The translations under genes and the position numbers were made by a program. The notes beneath the pieces are model-generated. The model ran no database searches. It saw only the letters and a list, made by a program, of their open reading frames with translations, and had not been told where the DNA came from. Below, piece by piece: positions 37,305 through 45,881 of a DNA stretch of 64,000 bases. The stretch comes from Aeromonas hydrophila subsp. hydrophila ATCC 7966 (GTDB lineage: Bacteria > Pseudomonadota > Gammaproteobacteria > Enterobacterales > Aeromonadaceae), in contig NC_008570.1 of NCBI RefSeq assembly GCF_000014805.1, forward strand, positions 2,361,001-2,425,000. The letters run 5' to 3'. Each line of letters starts with the position of its first letter. Position 1 is the first letter of the stretch.

Positions 37305-40300
37305 ATGTCAGGAAGACACTCTCTGGTAGCGCTGGCCGTCGGGCTGGCGCTGGCGGGACCGGCACAGGCACAGCTGCTCATCAGCGAATACCTGGAAGGT
37401 TCGGGCAACAACAAGGCGGTGGAGCTGAGCAACCTCGGCAGCGACCTTGTCGATCTCTCCCAATACCGGTTGGCGCTCTACGCCAACGGCAAACCTCTCA
37501 GCGAATCACCCACCAACAGCCTGACGCTGCAAGGCACGCTGGCCCCGGGCGCCACCCTGGTGCTGGCCAACCCCTCCGCCAGCAGCGAGATCCTGGCCAA
37601 GGCCAACCGCACCAGCGGCAACCTGGTGTTCAACGGTGACGACGCTCTGGTGCTCTATCGCGGCAGCGAAATAGTGGACAGCTTCGGCCAGGTGGGGGTG
37701 GATCCGGGCACGGCCTGGGTGTCGGGCAACGTCTCGACCCTGGACATGACCCTGCGCCGCAAGGCCACCGTCACCATGGGCCGGACTGATGCTACGTCGC
37801 CTTTCGATCCGGCGCTCGAATACGTGGCGGCCCCGAAAGATGACGCCAGCGGCCTGGGTTGCAGCGGCGATGGTCCCTGCGATGGCACCCTGCCGCCTGC
37901 CTTCGTCTGCCCGGTGGATAGCCTGGTGCCGGTGCCCGCCATTCAGGGCCCGGGCAGCAGCAGCCCGCTGGTGCCGGCCGGCAAGTTCGAATCGGAACAA
38001 GCCTATGCCACCCGCGGCGTGGTGACTCAGGTGGTCAGCGGCCTCTACAAGGGCTTCTTTATTCAGGATGAGCAGGGGGACGGCGATCCGGCCACCTCCG
38101 ACGGCCTCTTCGTCTACAGCACCAAGGCCAACGCTGCCATCGTGCCGGGGGCCGAAGTGTGCGTCTCGGGCAAGGTGAAGGAGTATTTCAACCAGACCCA
38201 GCTCAACGCCGACGAGCTGGTGGTGACCCGGCCGCTGGGGGCCATCCCGGCCGCGGTGGATCTGCTGCCGGTGGCGGGCGAGAGCTTGAGCCAGCTGCTG
38301 GAGCGTCACGAGGGGATGCAGGTACGGCTGGTGCCGGGCTCCAGCCTGGTGGTGACCCGCAACTTCAGCTTCGATTACGACGGCAAGCGCAACAACTTGG
38401 TGCTGGCCTATGGCGCACCGCTCATCAAGTCGACCCAGAAATTTGCCGCCATGAGCCAGGAGGCGAGCAACTGGGCCCTGCGCAACCAGCAGAACCAGCT
38501 GGTGGTGGAGACCGACGCCAAGGCGCCGGATGGCGTGCTGCCCTGGTTCCCCGGCTTCAACGCCGAAGACGGTTACCTGCGCATCGGCGACAAGCTCAAC
38601 GGGCTGGAGGGGGCGCTCGGTTACTCCTACAACCTGTTCCGACTGGTGGCCAGCAACCGCATTGACGCGAGCCAGATAGATCACAGCGGCTGGGATCGGG
38701 TGGAAACCCCCGAGCTCGCCGAGGCGGGGGATCTGCGGGTCGCCAGCTTCAACGTGCTCAACTTCTTCACCACTGTGGTGGGCGGGGATGCCAACCCCAC
38801 CGGCAGCAACCGGGGCGCCTTGACGGTGGCGGAGTTCGAGTTGCAGCGCACCAAGATCGTCAGCGCCATCACTCGCCTCAATGCCGACGTGGTGGGGCTG
38901 ATGGAGATAGAGAACAACGGCTACGGCGACAACTCCGCCATCGCCAACCTGGTGGCGGCCCTCAACGCGGCCCAGCCGGATGAGGCGGATCACTACCGCT
39001 GGATTGCCTCGCCGGATGGCCAGCCGATTGGCACCGACGCCATCACGGTGGGGCTCATCTACCGGCCCGCCAAGGTGACCCCGGAGGGGGCCGCCAGCCT
39101 CATCGCGCTGCCGGTGCAGCAGGCCGAGGCGGTGGACGCCAGCGGCAAGCCGGTGACCATCAATCAGGGGATGCGCGAGTCGCTGGTACAGCGCTTCAGC
39201 TCGCCCAAGGGAGATGCACCGCTGACCCTGGTGGTCAACCATCTCAAGTCCAAGGGCTCCGCCTGCTTCGAGGATTACCCCGATTACGCCACTGCCGATC
39301 CGCTGGATGGCCAGGGCCACTGCAACGCGCTGCGGGTCTCCGCCGCCAAGGTGCTGGGGGAACAGCTCAAGGATTTGGCCGGGGATCTGCTGCTCATCGG
39401 CGACATGAACGCCTACGGCATGGAGGATCCCATCCGGGTGCTGACCGACTATGATCCGGCCGCTCAACCGCGCCACATCATGAGCGCCTCCTTCACCACT
39501 CTGGCGGGCCAGCCCTTCGAAGAGAGCGGCAGCGCCCTTGGCAAGGGGTATGGTTATGTCAACCTCAACACCCGCTTCCACGGCACCGACACCTACTCCT
39601 ACAGCTATGAAGGGGAGCTCGGCAACCTGGATCACGCCCTGGCAAACCCGAGCCTCGCGGCCAAGGTGATCGGCATCGAGGATTGGCACATCAACTCCGC
39701 CGAGAGCAACTTCTTCGAGTACGGCAGCAAGTACAGCGGCCAGCTGGTGAAATCCGAAGGGCCCTTCAGCGCCTCGGATCACGATCCCGTGCTGGTAGCC
39801 ATCCAGTATCCGCTGCCGCCCGCCGGGGTATTGAGCCTCGAGAGCGCCGCTGCGAACGTGGAGGAGGGCAACACCCTGGCCTTGAGCGTGGCGCGCCGCG
39901 ACGGCACCTATGGTGAGGCCAGCGTCAGCTACCGCATTGCCTACGGCAGCGCCGATGCCAACGACGTGGCGCCGCTCACTGGCACCCTGCACTGGGCCGT
40001 CGGGCAGAGCGACAGTCAGACCATCAGCATCCCGGTGAAGAGCGATACCCTGCGCGAAGGAGACGAGACCTTTACCCTGGAGCTGTTTGACCCGAGTGGC
40101 GCGACCCTGGGCGAGCAGCACCAGACCCTGGTGACCATCAAGGACAAGCTGGCGCCGTCCACCATCTCGCTGGCGCGCGCCAGCCTGACGGTGAACGAGG
40201 GGCAGTGGTTTGCCGAGATCCCGCTGGTGCGCAGCGGCGATCTGAGCAAGCCGGCCCGGGCCCGGGTGGCCCTTGACGGAGTCACGGCACGCTGGGGGCT

Positions 40301-40523
40301 GGATTTCCTGCCTTGGTTCGGTCAGTCGGTGAGCTGGGCCGCAGGCGAGGGGGGCAGCAAGTCGGTCAAGGTGCTGATCATCGATGACTGGTTTGTCGAA
40401 CCCACCGAGCAATTCAAGGTGAGCCTGGCGGCGCTGCAGGGTGGCCAGCCGGGTAACCTGCAGGAGACCCGGGTCGACATTCTGGACAACGACAAGTCCT
40501 GGTGGCCCTTCGGTCGCCACTGA
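37305..40523 (+). CDS. ExeM/Xds-type extracellular nuclease
   Basis: A 1072-residue secreted nuclease. Residues 1-22 are a signal peptide ending AGPAQA. A lamin-tail-like domain (LLISEYLEGSGNNKAVELSN, about 23-140) and an OB-fold-like region (about 220-380) precede an endonuclease/exonuclease/phosphatase domain (about 475-835) with VASFNVLNFFTT, DVVGLMEIENNGYG, VNHLKSKG, LIGDMNAYG and SASDHDPVLVAI. Two Calx-beta-like repeats fill about 840-1065. Related enzymes in Shewanella (ExeM) and Vibrio (Xds) degrade extracellular DNA for phosphate and nucleoside supply or biofilm turnover. ATG 37305 has AAGGA 7 bases upstream and starts a proper signal peptide. The C-terminus DNDKSWWPFGRH lacks the GlyGly-CTERM anchor I expect in ExeM. 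Confidence 0.87.
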   Translation: MSGRHSLVALAVGLALAGPAQAQLLISEYLEGSGNNKAVELSNLGSDLVDLSQYRLALYANGKPLSESPTNSLTLQGTLAPGATLVLANPSASSEILAKANRTSGNLVFNGDDALVLYRGSEIVDSFGQVGVDPGTAWVSGNVSTLDMTLRRKATVTMGRTDATSPFDPALEYVAAPKDDASGLGCSGDGPCDGTLPPAFVCPVDSLVPVPAIQGPGSSSPLVPAGKFESEQAYATRGVVTQVVSGLYKGFFIQDEQGDGDPATSDGLFVYSTKANAAIVPGAEVCVSGKVKEYFNQTQLNADELVVTRPLGAIPAAVDLLPVAGESLSQLLERHEGMQVRLVPGSSLVVTRNFSFDYDGKRNNLVLAYGAPLIKSTQKFAAMSQEASNWALRNQQNQLVVETDAKAPDGVLPWFPGFNAEDGYLRIGDKLNGLEGALGYSYNLFRLVASNRIDASQIDHSGWDRVETPELAEAGDLRVASFNVLNFFTTVVGGDANPTGSNRGALTVAEFELQRTKIVSAITRLNADVVGLMEIENNGYGDNSAIANLVAALNAAQPDEADHYRWIASPDGQPIGTDAITVGLIYRPAKVTPEGAASLIALPVQQAEAVDASGKPVTINQGMRESLVQRFSSPKGDAPLTLVVNHLKSKGSACFEDYPDYATADPLDGQGHCNALRVSAAKVLGEQLKDLAGDLLLIGDMNAYGMEDPIRVLTDYDPAAQPRHIMSASFTTLAGQPFEESGSALGKGYGYVNLNTRFHGTDTYSYSYEGELGNLDHALANPSLAAKVIGIEDWHINSAESNFFEYGSKYSGQLVKSEGPFSASDHDPVLVAIQYPLPPAGVLSLESAAANVEEGNTLALSVARRDGTYGEASVSYRIAYGSADANDVAPLTGTLHWAVGQSDSQTISIPVKSDTLREGDETFTLELFDPSGATLGEQHQTLVTIKDKLAPSTISLARASLTVNEGQWFAEIPLVRSGDLSKPARARVALDGVTARWGLDFLPWFGQSVSWAAGEGGSKSVKVLIIDDWFVEPTEQFKVSLAALQGGQPGNLQETRVDILDNDKSWWPFGRH

Positions 40524-40542
40524 GGATGATTGAGCAATAAGA

Positions 40543-40564
40543 AAAGGGGCCTGCGGGCCCCTTT
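40543..40564 (+). terminator. Terminator of the nuclease gene
   Basis: AAAGGGGCC at 40543-40551 pairs with 40556-40564 around a TGCG loop, 20 bases after the stop codon, with a short T-rich tail. Confidence 0.75.
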
Positions 40565-40660
40565 CTGTTGTCAGCCACCTTGCTGTTGTCAGCACGGGAG
40601 TGCCGAAAACAGCGAGGCCCATCACCAGGATGGGCCTCTGAACTGGACACGCTGACGGGA

Positions 40661-41206
40661 TCAGCTGCCGCTCTGGGGGTCGTCGATCACCAGCTTGCCA
40701 TCCTTGACCGGGATGGTGGCGCCGGGGGCCTTGTTCATGCGGATCACCCCTTCCTGACCGGCGAGGCGGTAGGTGACGTCATAGCCAAGGGTGCGGGTGC
40801 TGCTCTCTTGCACCGTCTTGCAGCGCTGTTCGGTGGTGGTGTAGGTATCACCGGCCTGCATGTTGCCCTGCACCTGGTTGCCGGCATAGCCACCCGCCAC
40901 GGCGCCTGCGGCGGTCGCCACCTTCTTGCCGTTGCCGCCACCAAACTGGTTGCCGAGCACCCCGCCCAGCGCCGCACCGACCACGGTACCCAGGATCTTG
41001 TGCTCGTCCTGCACCGGTTTGCGGTGGGTCACGCTGACGTTGCGACACTCCTGACGGGGGGTCTTGATGGTCTCGGTCACCGCTTTGCTGGCCAGCACTT
41101 CGGCGAACTGAGGCTGTGATGAAAACAGGGATCCGCTGGCGGCGGCTGACAAGGCCAGCGCAGAGGCCACACCGATCCCGACTCCTGCCAACATGGATTT
41201 GTTCAT
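40661..41206 (-). CDS. Glycine-zipper 2TM-domain envelope protein
   Basis: A 181-residue protein with an N-terminal hydrophobic signal segment (residues 4-24), a basic middle, and a glycine-zipper (Rickettsia 17 kDa surface antigen-like) segment near residues 70-110, GTVVGAALGGVLGNQFGGG and AAGAVAGGYAGNQVQG. Such proteins sit in or across the cell envelope, often as lipoproteins, but no lipobox cysteine is apparent here, so a periplasmic or outer-membrane protein is more likely. The C-terminal part CKTVQESSTRTLGYDVTYRL occurs in related gammaproteobacterial proteins. GGAGAAGAG precedes the ATG. It is convergent with the nuclease gene. The function is unknown. Confidence 0.82.
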   Translation of the reverse strand: MNKSMLAGVGIGVASALALSAAASGSLFSSQPQFAEVLASKAVTETIKTPRQECRNVSVTHRKPVQDEHKILGTVVGAALGGVLGNQFGGGNGKKVATAAGAVAGGYAGNQVQGNMQAGDTYTTTEQRCKTVQESSTRTLGYDVTYRLAGQEGVIRMNKAPGATIPVKDGKLVIDDPQSGS

Positions 41207-41709
41207 TTTCTCTTCTCCTCAAATGCATCACGGGATGCGTCTCTTGCTTGCGGTCATCTTGGCACAAGAGCAAGGAGGCACAAGGCAAAGCCAGTGCGGG
41301 CACGACAGCCCCTGACTGCACCAAAAAATGCCTCGTCAAAAAGGTGTCGGGCTTTGGCGACAAAGGCGGGGGAAAGGCAGCAAAAGCGATCTGCGAGTGG
41401 CATTTTGCGATTCAGCTGGGCCTATTTTCCCATTTTGCGCCAAGCTTCTGCCACCGCCGGCTGGCGCAGTGGCAAACCAGAGGGGCTTGTCATCCCCCAG
41501 CGTCAGTCAGGGCACGCCAACCGCTTGATAAATCACTGTTGCCAGGATGGCTGGCGGCCGATAACAGATCACGGCAAGCATTATGCTTGCTCTGTTGGCA
41601 GAGAGGATCAATCGCGCGTCTCTGGCGGCCAGCACCAATGTGAGCCGGCAGGCGCCACCCGCAGTCAGGCCCGTTCGGCTGCGGTCATCCGGTCAGCAAG
41701 GGGGTTCAT
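41207..41709. other. Intergenic region, no gene recognised
   Basis: 503 bases between the divergent glycine-zipper gene and the 62-residue ORF. Several open frames cross it, but none has both a ribosome-binding site and recognisable sequence. It should contain the promoters of both flanking genes. Confidence 0.4.
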
Positions 41710-41898
41710 ATGTCGATGCTGCCAAGATGGATACAACCGGCCGTGCAGGCCGGCATCATCACCCAGGAACAAGCCCAGCGGTTGCTGGACTCCCTCTATC
41801 AACCCCTCTGTGAGACGGCGCAGGAGCTGCCCGCCGACCTTGCCGACATCAGCCTCAAGCTCTTCTGTTTTCGCCAGCAGCACAGGGTGCACCACTAG
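41710..41898 (+). CDS. Small hypothetical protein, 62 residues
   Basis: A short ORF with a strong ribosome-binding site (AAGGGGG at 41698-41704) close before its ATG. The protein has an amphipathic helix-like N-terminal half (WIQPAVQAGIITQEQAQRLLDSL) resembling a short histone-like or regulatory helical hairpin, then an acidic LPADLADISLKL stretch and a basic HH-ending tail. I do not recognise a family. It is convergent with the YfcC-type gene on the other strand. Coding status rests on the start signal and composition, so confidence is moderate. Confidence 0.5.
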   Translation: MSMLPRWIQPAVQAGIITQEQAQRLLDSLYQPLCETAQELPADLADISLKLFCFRQQHRVHH

Positions 41899-41957
41899 GC
41901 TTTCCAGATCTGCGCCCTTGATAAGGCATGACCCCGCCGGGGCGGGGGCCATGTGCC

Positions 41958-43484
41958 CTAGATCAGCATCACCTGCGCCACCAGCATCAGGGCGCCGAAG
42001 CCCAGCACGAAGCCCACCATGGGCAGCACGAACCTGACCCACTGGTTGAACTGGATGCCGAGCATCTGCAGGGTGACCAGCACCAGCCCGGTGGGGGCCA
42101 GGAACAGCATGGCGTATTGCCCCCAGTTGTAGGCCGACACCACGATATAGCGCGGGATCATCACGGTATCCGCCAGCGGTGCCATGATGGGCATGGAGAG
42201 CACCGCCAACCCAGAGGAGGAGGGCACCACCAGCCCCAGCAGGGTGAACACCAGCATCTGGGCCACCGCAAACACGGCGCCGTGCATGCCGGCCACCAGA
42301 CTGGAGGCATAAGCCAGGATGGTGTCCGAGATCATCCCCTGATCCAGCACCAGATTGACCCCCCGCGCCAGCCCGATGATGAGCGAGACGGCCACCAGTT
42401 CTGACGCCCCCTGGGTGAAGGCCTCGACCGCCTCTTTCTCCCTGAGGCCGGAGATGAAGATGGTGACGATGGCGACGGCCAGGAAGGAGGCCGCCATCTG
42501 CGGGAACCACCAGCCAGCCATGGAGACGCCCCACACCATCAGGGGGAAGGCGAGGATGAACAGGGTCAGGATGATCTTGCGGCGCAGGGTGAAGGGGACC
42601 CCTTCATCGAGGGAGCCCTCTTTCAGAAAGCGGGCCCGAAAGCTCTCTCTGTCCTCATAGGTGTAGGAGAAGGCAGGGTTGGCCTTGATCTTTTTGCAGT
42701 ACCAGTAGAGATAACCGATCACCACCAGGGTGCCCACCAGACAGCCGACGGCGCGAAAGATGAGCCCCTCGGTAAAGGGGATGCCGGCGGCGTTGGAGGC
42801 GATCACCACCGAGAAGGGGTTGATGGTGGAAAAGGTGGTACCCATGGAGGCGGCCAGGAAGATCGCCCCCACGCAGACGATGGCGTCATAGCCGAGCGCC
42901 AGAAAGATGGGCACCAGGATGGGATAGAAGGCGACCGCCTCCTCCTCCAGTCCGCAGGTGGTGCCCCCCAGCGCCATCACAAAGCAGACCAGCGCCACAA
43001 ACAGGAACTCGTTGCCGCGGGTCTTGCGCGACAGCGCTACCAGCCCCGCATTGAAGGCGCCGGTCTTGTTGATGACGCCGATCAGTCCCCCCAGCACCAG
43101 GATGAAGACGATGATGTCGGCCCCCTCTATGGTGCCCTTGACCATGCTCACCGCCACATCGGAGAGTCCTTTCGGCGCCTGGGCCAGCCGCTCATAGGTA
43201 CCGGGGATGGCGATGGGCTTGCGGATGGTACCGTTGACGAACTGCTCCACCCCGATATTGATGTCGAGCCTGGTCAGCTCATCCTGAGTGGCGGGCACTC
43301 GCCGGGTTTCCCCTTGCGGCGTATTGATGGTCAGCATATGGCTGGCGGCATTATAAGAGAGCTTGGCATAGGCGCCCGCCGGAATTATCCAGGTGAGGGC
43401 GATGGCCAACAACATGATCAAAAACAAAATGGTAAACGCGGTGGGAAATTGTCTGCGGGTCTGGGTATTCGGCTCGGCACACAT
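41958..43484 (-). CDS. YfcC/DcuC family (C4-dicarboxylate anaerobic carrier-like) transporter
   Basis: A 508-residue membrane protein with about 12 segments. The first helix contains LTWIIPAGAYAKL; a large soluble loop follows (about residues 45-115), then IVFILVLGGLIGVINKTGAF near 130, the conserved ALGGTTCGLEEEAVAFYPILVP near 170, and VPSSSGLAVLSMPIMAPLAD near 425. These match the YfcC family, variously annotated as a basic amino-acid antiporter or C4-dicarboxylate/peptide carrier; the true substrate is uncertain. GAGGAG is positioned 7 bases before the ATG. It is divergent from the acyl-CoA synthetase gene with a 635-base AT-rich gap between. Confidence 0.82.
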   Translation of the reverse strand: MCAEPNTQTRRQFPTAFTILFLIMLLAIALTWIIPAGAYAKLSYNAASHMLTINTPQGETRRVPATQDELTRLDINIGVEQFVNGTIRKPIAIPGTYERLAQAPKGLSDVAVSMVKGTIEGADIIVFILVLGGLIGVINKTGAFNAGLVALSRKTRGNEFLFVALVCFVMALGGTTCGLEEEAVAFYPILVPIFLALGYDAIVCVGAIFLAASMGTTFSTINPFSVVIASNAAGIPFTEGLIFRAVGCLVGTLVVIGYLYWYCKKIKANPAFSYTYEDRESFRARFLKEGSLDEGVPFTLRRKIILTLFILAFPLMVWGVSMAGWWFPQMAASFLAVAIVTIFISGLREKEAVEAFTQGASELVAVSLIIGLARGVNLVLDQGMISDTILAYASSLVAGMHGAVFAVAQMLVFTLLGLVVPSSSGLAVLSMPIMAPLADTVMIPRYIVVSAYNWGQYAMLFLAPTGLVLVTLQMLGIQFNQWVRFVLPMVGFVLGFGALMLVAQVMLI

Positions 43485-44119
43485 AAAATGCTCCTCGATA
43501 AAGCAGGTTCGGGCTCGGCGGAATATCGGGTCGATAGGGTTCCTTCGTCATGCAGCGGGAGTGCGCAAACTCACTGGTTGTGGCGCATCGTATGGCGAGA
43601 AATCTGGCCTGATATTGAACATCCGGTAGATTGTTTCGCCAGGAAACCATAACCCGCCGAGGGGAAGCATGAACAGCGCTGCGGGCCTGCTTTATGGATG
43701 CCGTCACAAAATATATTTAATGAGGGATCTGTCATTAATTTTCTAGCAATAAACCGATGCGCTTGCTTATGCCATAAATATCCAGGCAGCGGTTTTTATA
43801 AATATATCGACATCGGCAAGCCTGCAACCTGATATGGCCAGCTTGCATGCCAACATCAGCATATTCATTATTTGTCGGGTTTTATGCCGAGGATATTGTC
43901 TGTCGACATTTGCCGCTGAAAAAACAGGCACCAGCATGCAGCTCGGTCAGATTAGCGGCGCCAGCTCGGCGCCCCTAAGACGTTTTGCTAATACCCGCGA
44001 CCATCACCTCGCGCTAGGCTGTGATCCCCGATACGAGCACCCTCTGGCAGGACGCCAGAGGATGGTTGCCGGCGCTCCCGGGAGCGCACCGCTTTTGCTA
44101 CCTGCAAGGAAGGAACCCG
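43485..44119. other. Divergent intergenic region between the YfcC-type gene and the acyl-CoA synthetase gene
   Basis: 635 bases, strikingly AT-rich from about 43700 to 43810. I see no gene. It must hold the promoters for both divergent genes; no operator could be assigned. Confidence 0.45.
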
Positions 44120-45742
44120 ATGACAGAGCAGAACATCTATCAGCGCGATCTGGAAAAAAATCCCGCCAATTACCAGGCGCTGACCCCCATCAGCTTTCTG
44201 GGGCGGGCCGCCCGGGTCTACCCCGACTATCCGGCGCTGATCCACGGCCCTCTGCGCCAGAGCTGGGCCCAGACCGAGCGACGCTGCTGCCAGCTGGCCT
44301 CGGCCCTGCGCCGCCGCGGCATCGGTGAGGGGGATACCGTCTCCATCGTCGCCCCCAATACCCCGGCCATGTTCGAGGCCCACTTCGGGGTGCCCATGAG
44401 TGGCGCCGTGCTCAACACCATCAACACCCGGCTCGATGCCGAGTCGATGGCCTTTATCTTCCAGCATGCCCAGAGCAAGGTAGTGCTGGTAGACCGGGAG
44501 TTTGGCGCCCTGGTGCAAAAGGCGTTGGCACTTGTCGAGAACCAGCCGCTGCTCATCGCCATCGACGATCCCCTCTACCGGGAGGGGGAGCTGGTCAGTG
44601 ACCTCGACTATGAGGCGTTTCTTGCCGAGGGGAGTGGGGATGAGCCCGGCTGGTTGCCGCAAGATGAGTGGCAGGCGATTTCCCTCAACTACACCTCCGG
44701 CACCACCGGCAACCCCAAGGGGGTGGTCTATCACCATCGCGGCGCCCACCTCAATGCGGTCAACAACGTGCTCTCCTGGGAGCTGCCCAAGCACAGCGTC
44801 TATCTCTGGACCCTGCCGATGTTTCACTGCAACGGCTGGTGCTTCCCCTGGACCCTGGCGGCGACGGCTGGGGTGAGCATCTGCCTGCGCCATGTGCAGG
44901 CGGCAGCCATCTATGAGGCGCTGCACGAGCACAAGGTGAGCCATTTTTGCGCCGCCCCCATCGTACTCAATATGCTGAACAACGCCGATCCGGCCCTCAA
45001 ACGCGGGCTCGACCATCCCATCAAGGTGATGACGGCAGGCGCGGCGCCACCCGCCACCGTGATCGCCGGCATGGAGGCCATGGGGATCGCCGTGACCCAC
45101 GTCTACGGCCTCACCGAAACCTATGGCCCCTGCGTGCTGTGCGAACCGCAAAGAAGCTGGCAGGGGCAGGATGCCACCACGCTGTCGCGTCTGAAAGCAC
45201 GCCAGGGGGTAGCCTCACCCCTGCAGGGAGAGATGCGGGTCATCAACCCGGTCAGCGGCGAGCCGGTCCCTCAGGATGGCAAGACCATGGGGGAAATCGT
45301 GCTGCGCGGCAATGTGGTGATGAAGGGCTATCTCAAGAATCCTTCCGCCAGTGCCGAGGCGATGGCGGAGGGGTGGTTTCGCAGCGGCGATCTGGCGGTG
45401 TGGCACCCGGACGGTTACGTGGAGATCAAGGACAGATCCAAGGACATCATCATCTCGGGCGGGGAGAACATCTCCAGTCTGGAGGTGGAGGACGTGCTCT
45501 ATCGCCATCCCGATGTGGACGAGGTGGCGGTGATCGCCATGCCGGACGAGAAGTGGGGGGAGGTGCCCTGCGCCTTCGTCAAGCTCAAGGAGGGGCGCGA
45601 ACTCACCCAGGCCGAACTGATTGCGTTTTGCCGCGAGCAGATGGCCCACTTCAAAGCCCCCAAGCGCGTCATCTTTACCCCGCTGCCGAAAACCTCCACC
45701 GGCAAGGTGCAGAAATTTATGCTGCGCCAGCAGCTGGGGTAG
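44120..45742 (+). CDS. Acyl-CoA synthetase (AMP-binding family)
   Basis: A 540-residue adenylate-forming enzyme. The AMP/ATP loop is LNYTSGTTGNPKGVVYHHRG near residue 190, with the HVYGLTETYGP motif near 327, the FRSGDLAVWHPDGYVEIKDRSKDIIISGGENIS region with its hinge near 420-450, and the catalytic lysine in PKTSTGKVQKF near 527. It resembles medium- or long-chain fatty acyl-CoA ligases of the AlkK type, giving acyl-CoA for beta-oxidation; the chain length is not readable from sequence. AAGGAAGGA precedes the ATG at 44120. The next gene is a KAP NTPase on the same strand, 139 bases away and unrelated. Confidence 0.88.
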   Translation: MTEQNIYQRDLEKNPANYQALTPISFLGRAARVYPDYPALIHGPLRQSWAQTERRCCQLASALRRRGIGEGDTVSIVAPNTPAMFEAHFGVPMSGAVLNTINTRLDAESMAFIFQHAQSKVVLVDREFGALVQKALALVENQPLLIAIDDPLYREGELVSDLDYEAFLAEGSGDEPGWLPQDEWQAISLNYTSGTTGNPKGVVYHHRGAHLNAVNNVLSWELPKHSVYLWTLPMFHCNGWCFPWTLAATAGVSICLRHVQAAAIYEALHEHKVSHFCAAPIVLNMLNNADPALKRGLDHPIKVMTAGAAPPATVIAGMEAMGIAVTHVYGLTETYGPCVLCEPQRSWQGQDATTLSRLKARQGVASPLQGEMRVINPVSGEPVPQDGKTMGEIVLRGNVVMKGYLKNPSASAEAMAEGWFRSGDLAVWHPDGYVEIKDRSKDIIISGGENISSLEVEDVLYRHPDVDEVAVIAMPDEKWGEVPCAFVKLKEGRELTQAELIAFCREQMAHFKAPKRVIFTPLPKTSTGKVQKFMLRQQLG

Positions 45743-45881
45743 GAGCTAGCCACTCTTATCCAACGTTTTGAGTTGGTGCCATTTTGCCTGAAGCAATATG
45801 GCGCCAAACTTCTATGTTCATCAAACTCTTTCGGGGCTCACTCTGGTAATATCCTGCTCAATATCGAGGCAGGGAAATATT

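Noticed and set aside
37506..40625. A 1039-residue open frame antisense to the extracellular nuclease
   Set aside because: It is a GC-driven shadow frame. The plus strand encodes a signal peptide and nuclease motifs.
44021..44119. N-terminal extension of the acyl-CoA synthetase
   Set aside because: The extra 33 residues do not look like the family, and a strong ribosome-binding site precedes the ATG at 44120.
43834..44328. A 164-residue open frame before the acyl-CoA synthetase gene
   Set aside because: It overlaps the start of the synthetase in another frame and has no ribosome-binding site or recognisable sequence.
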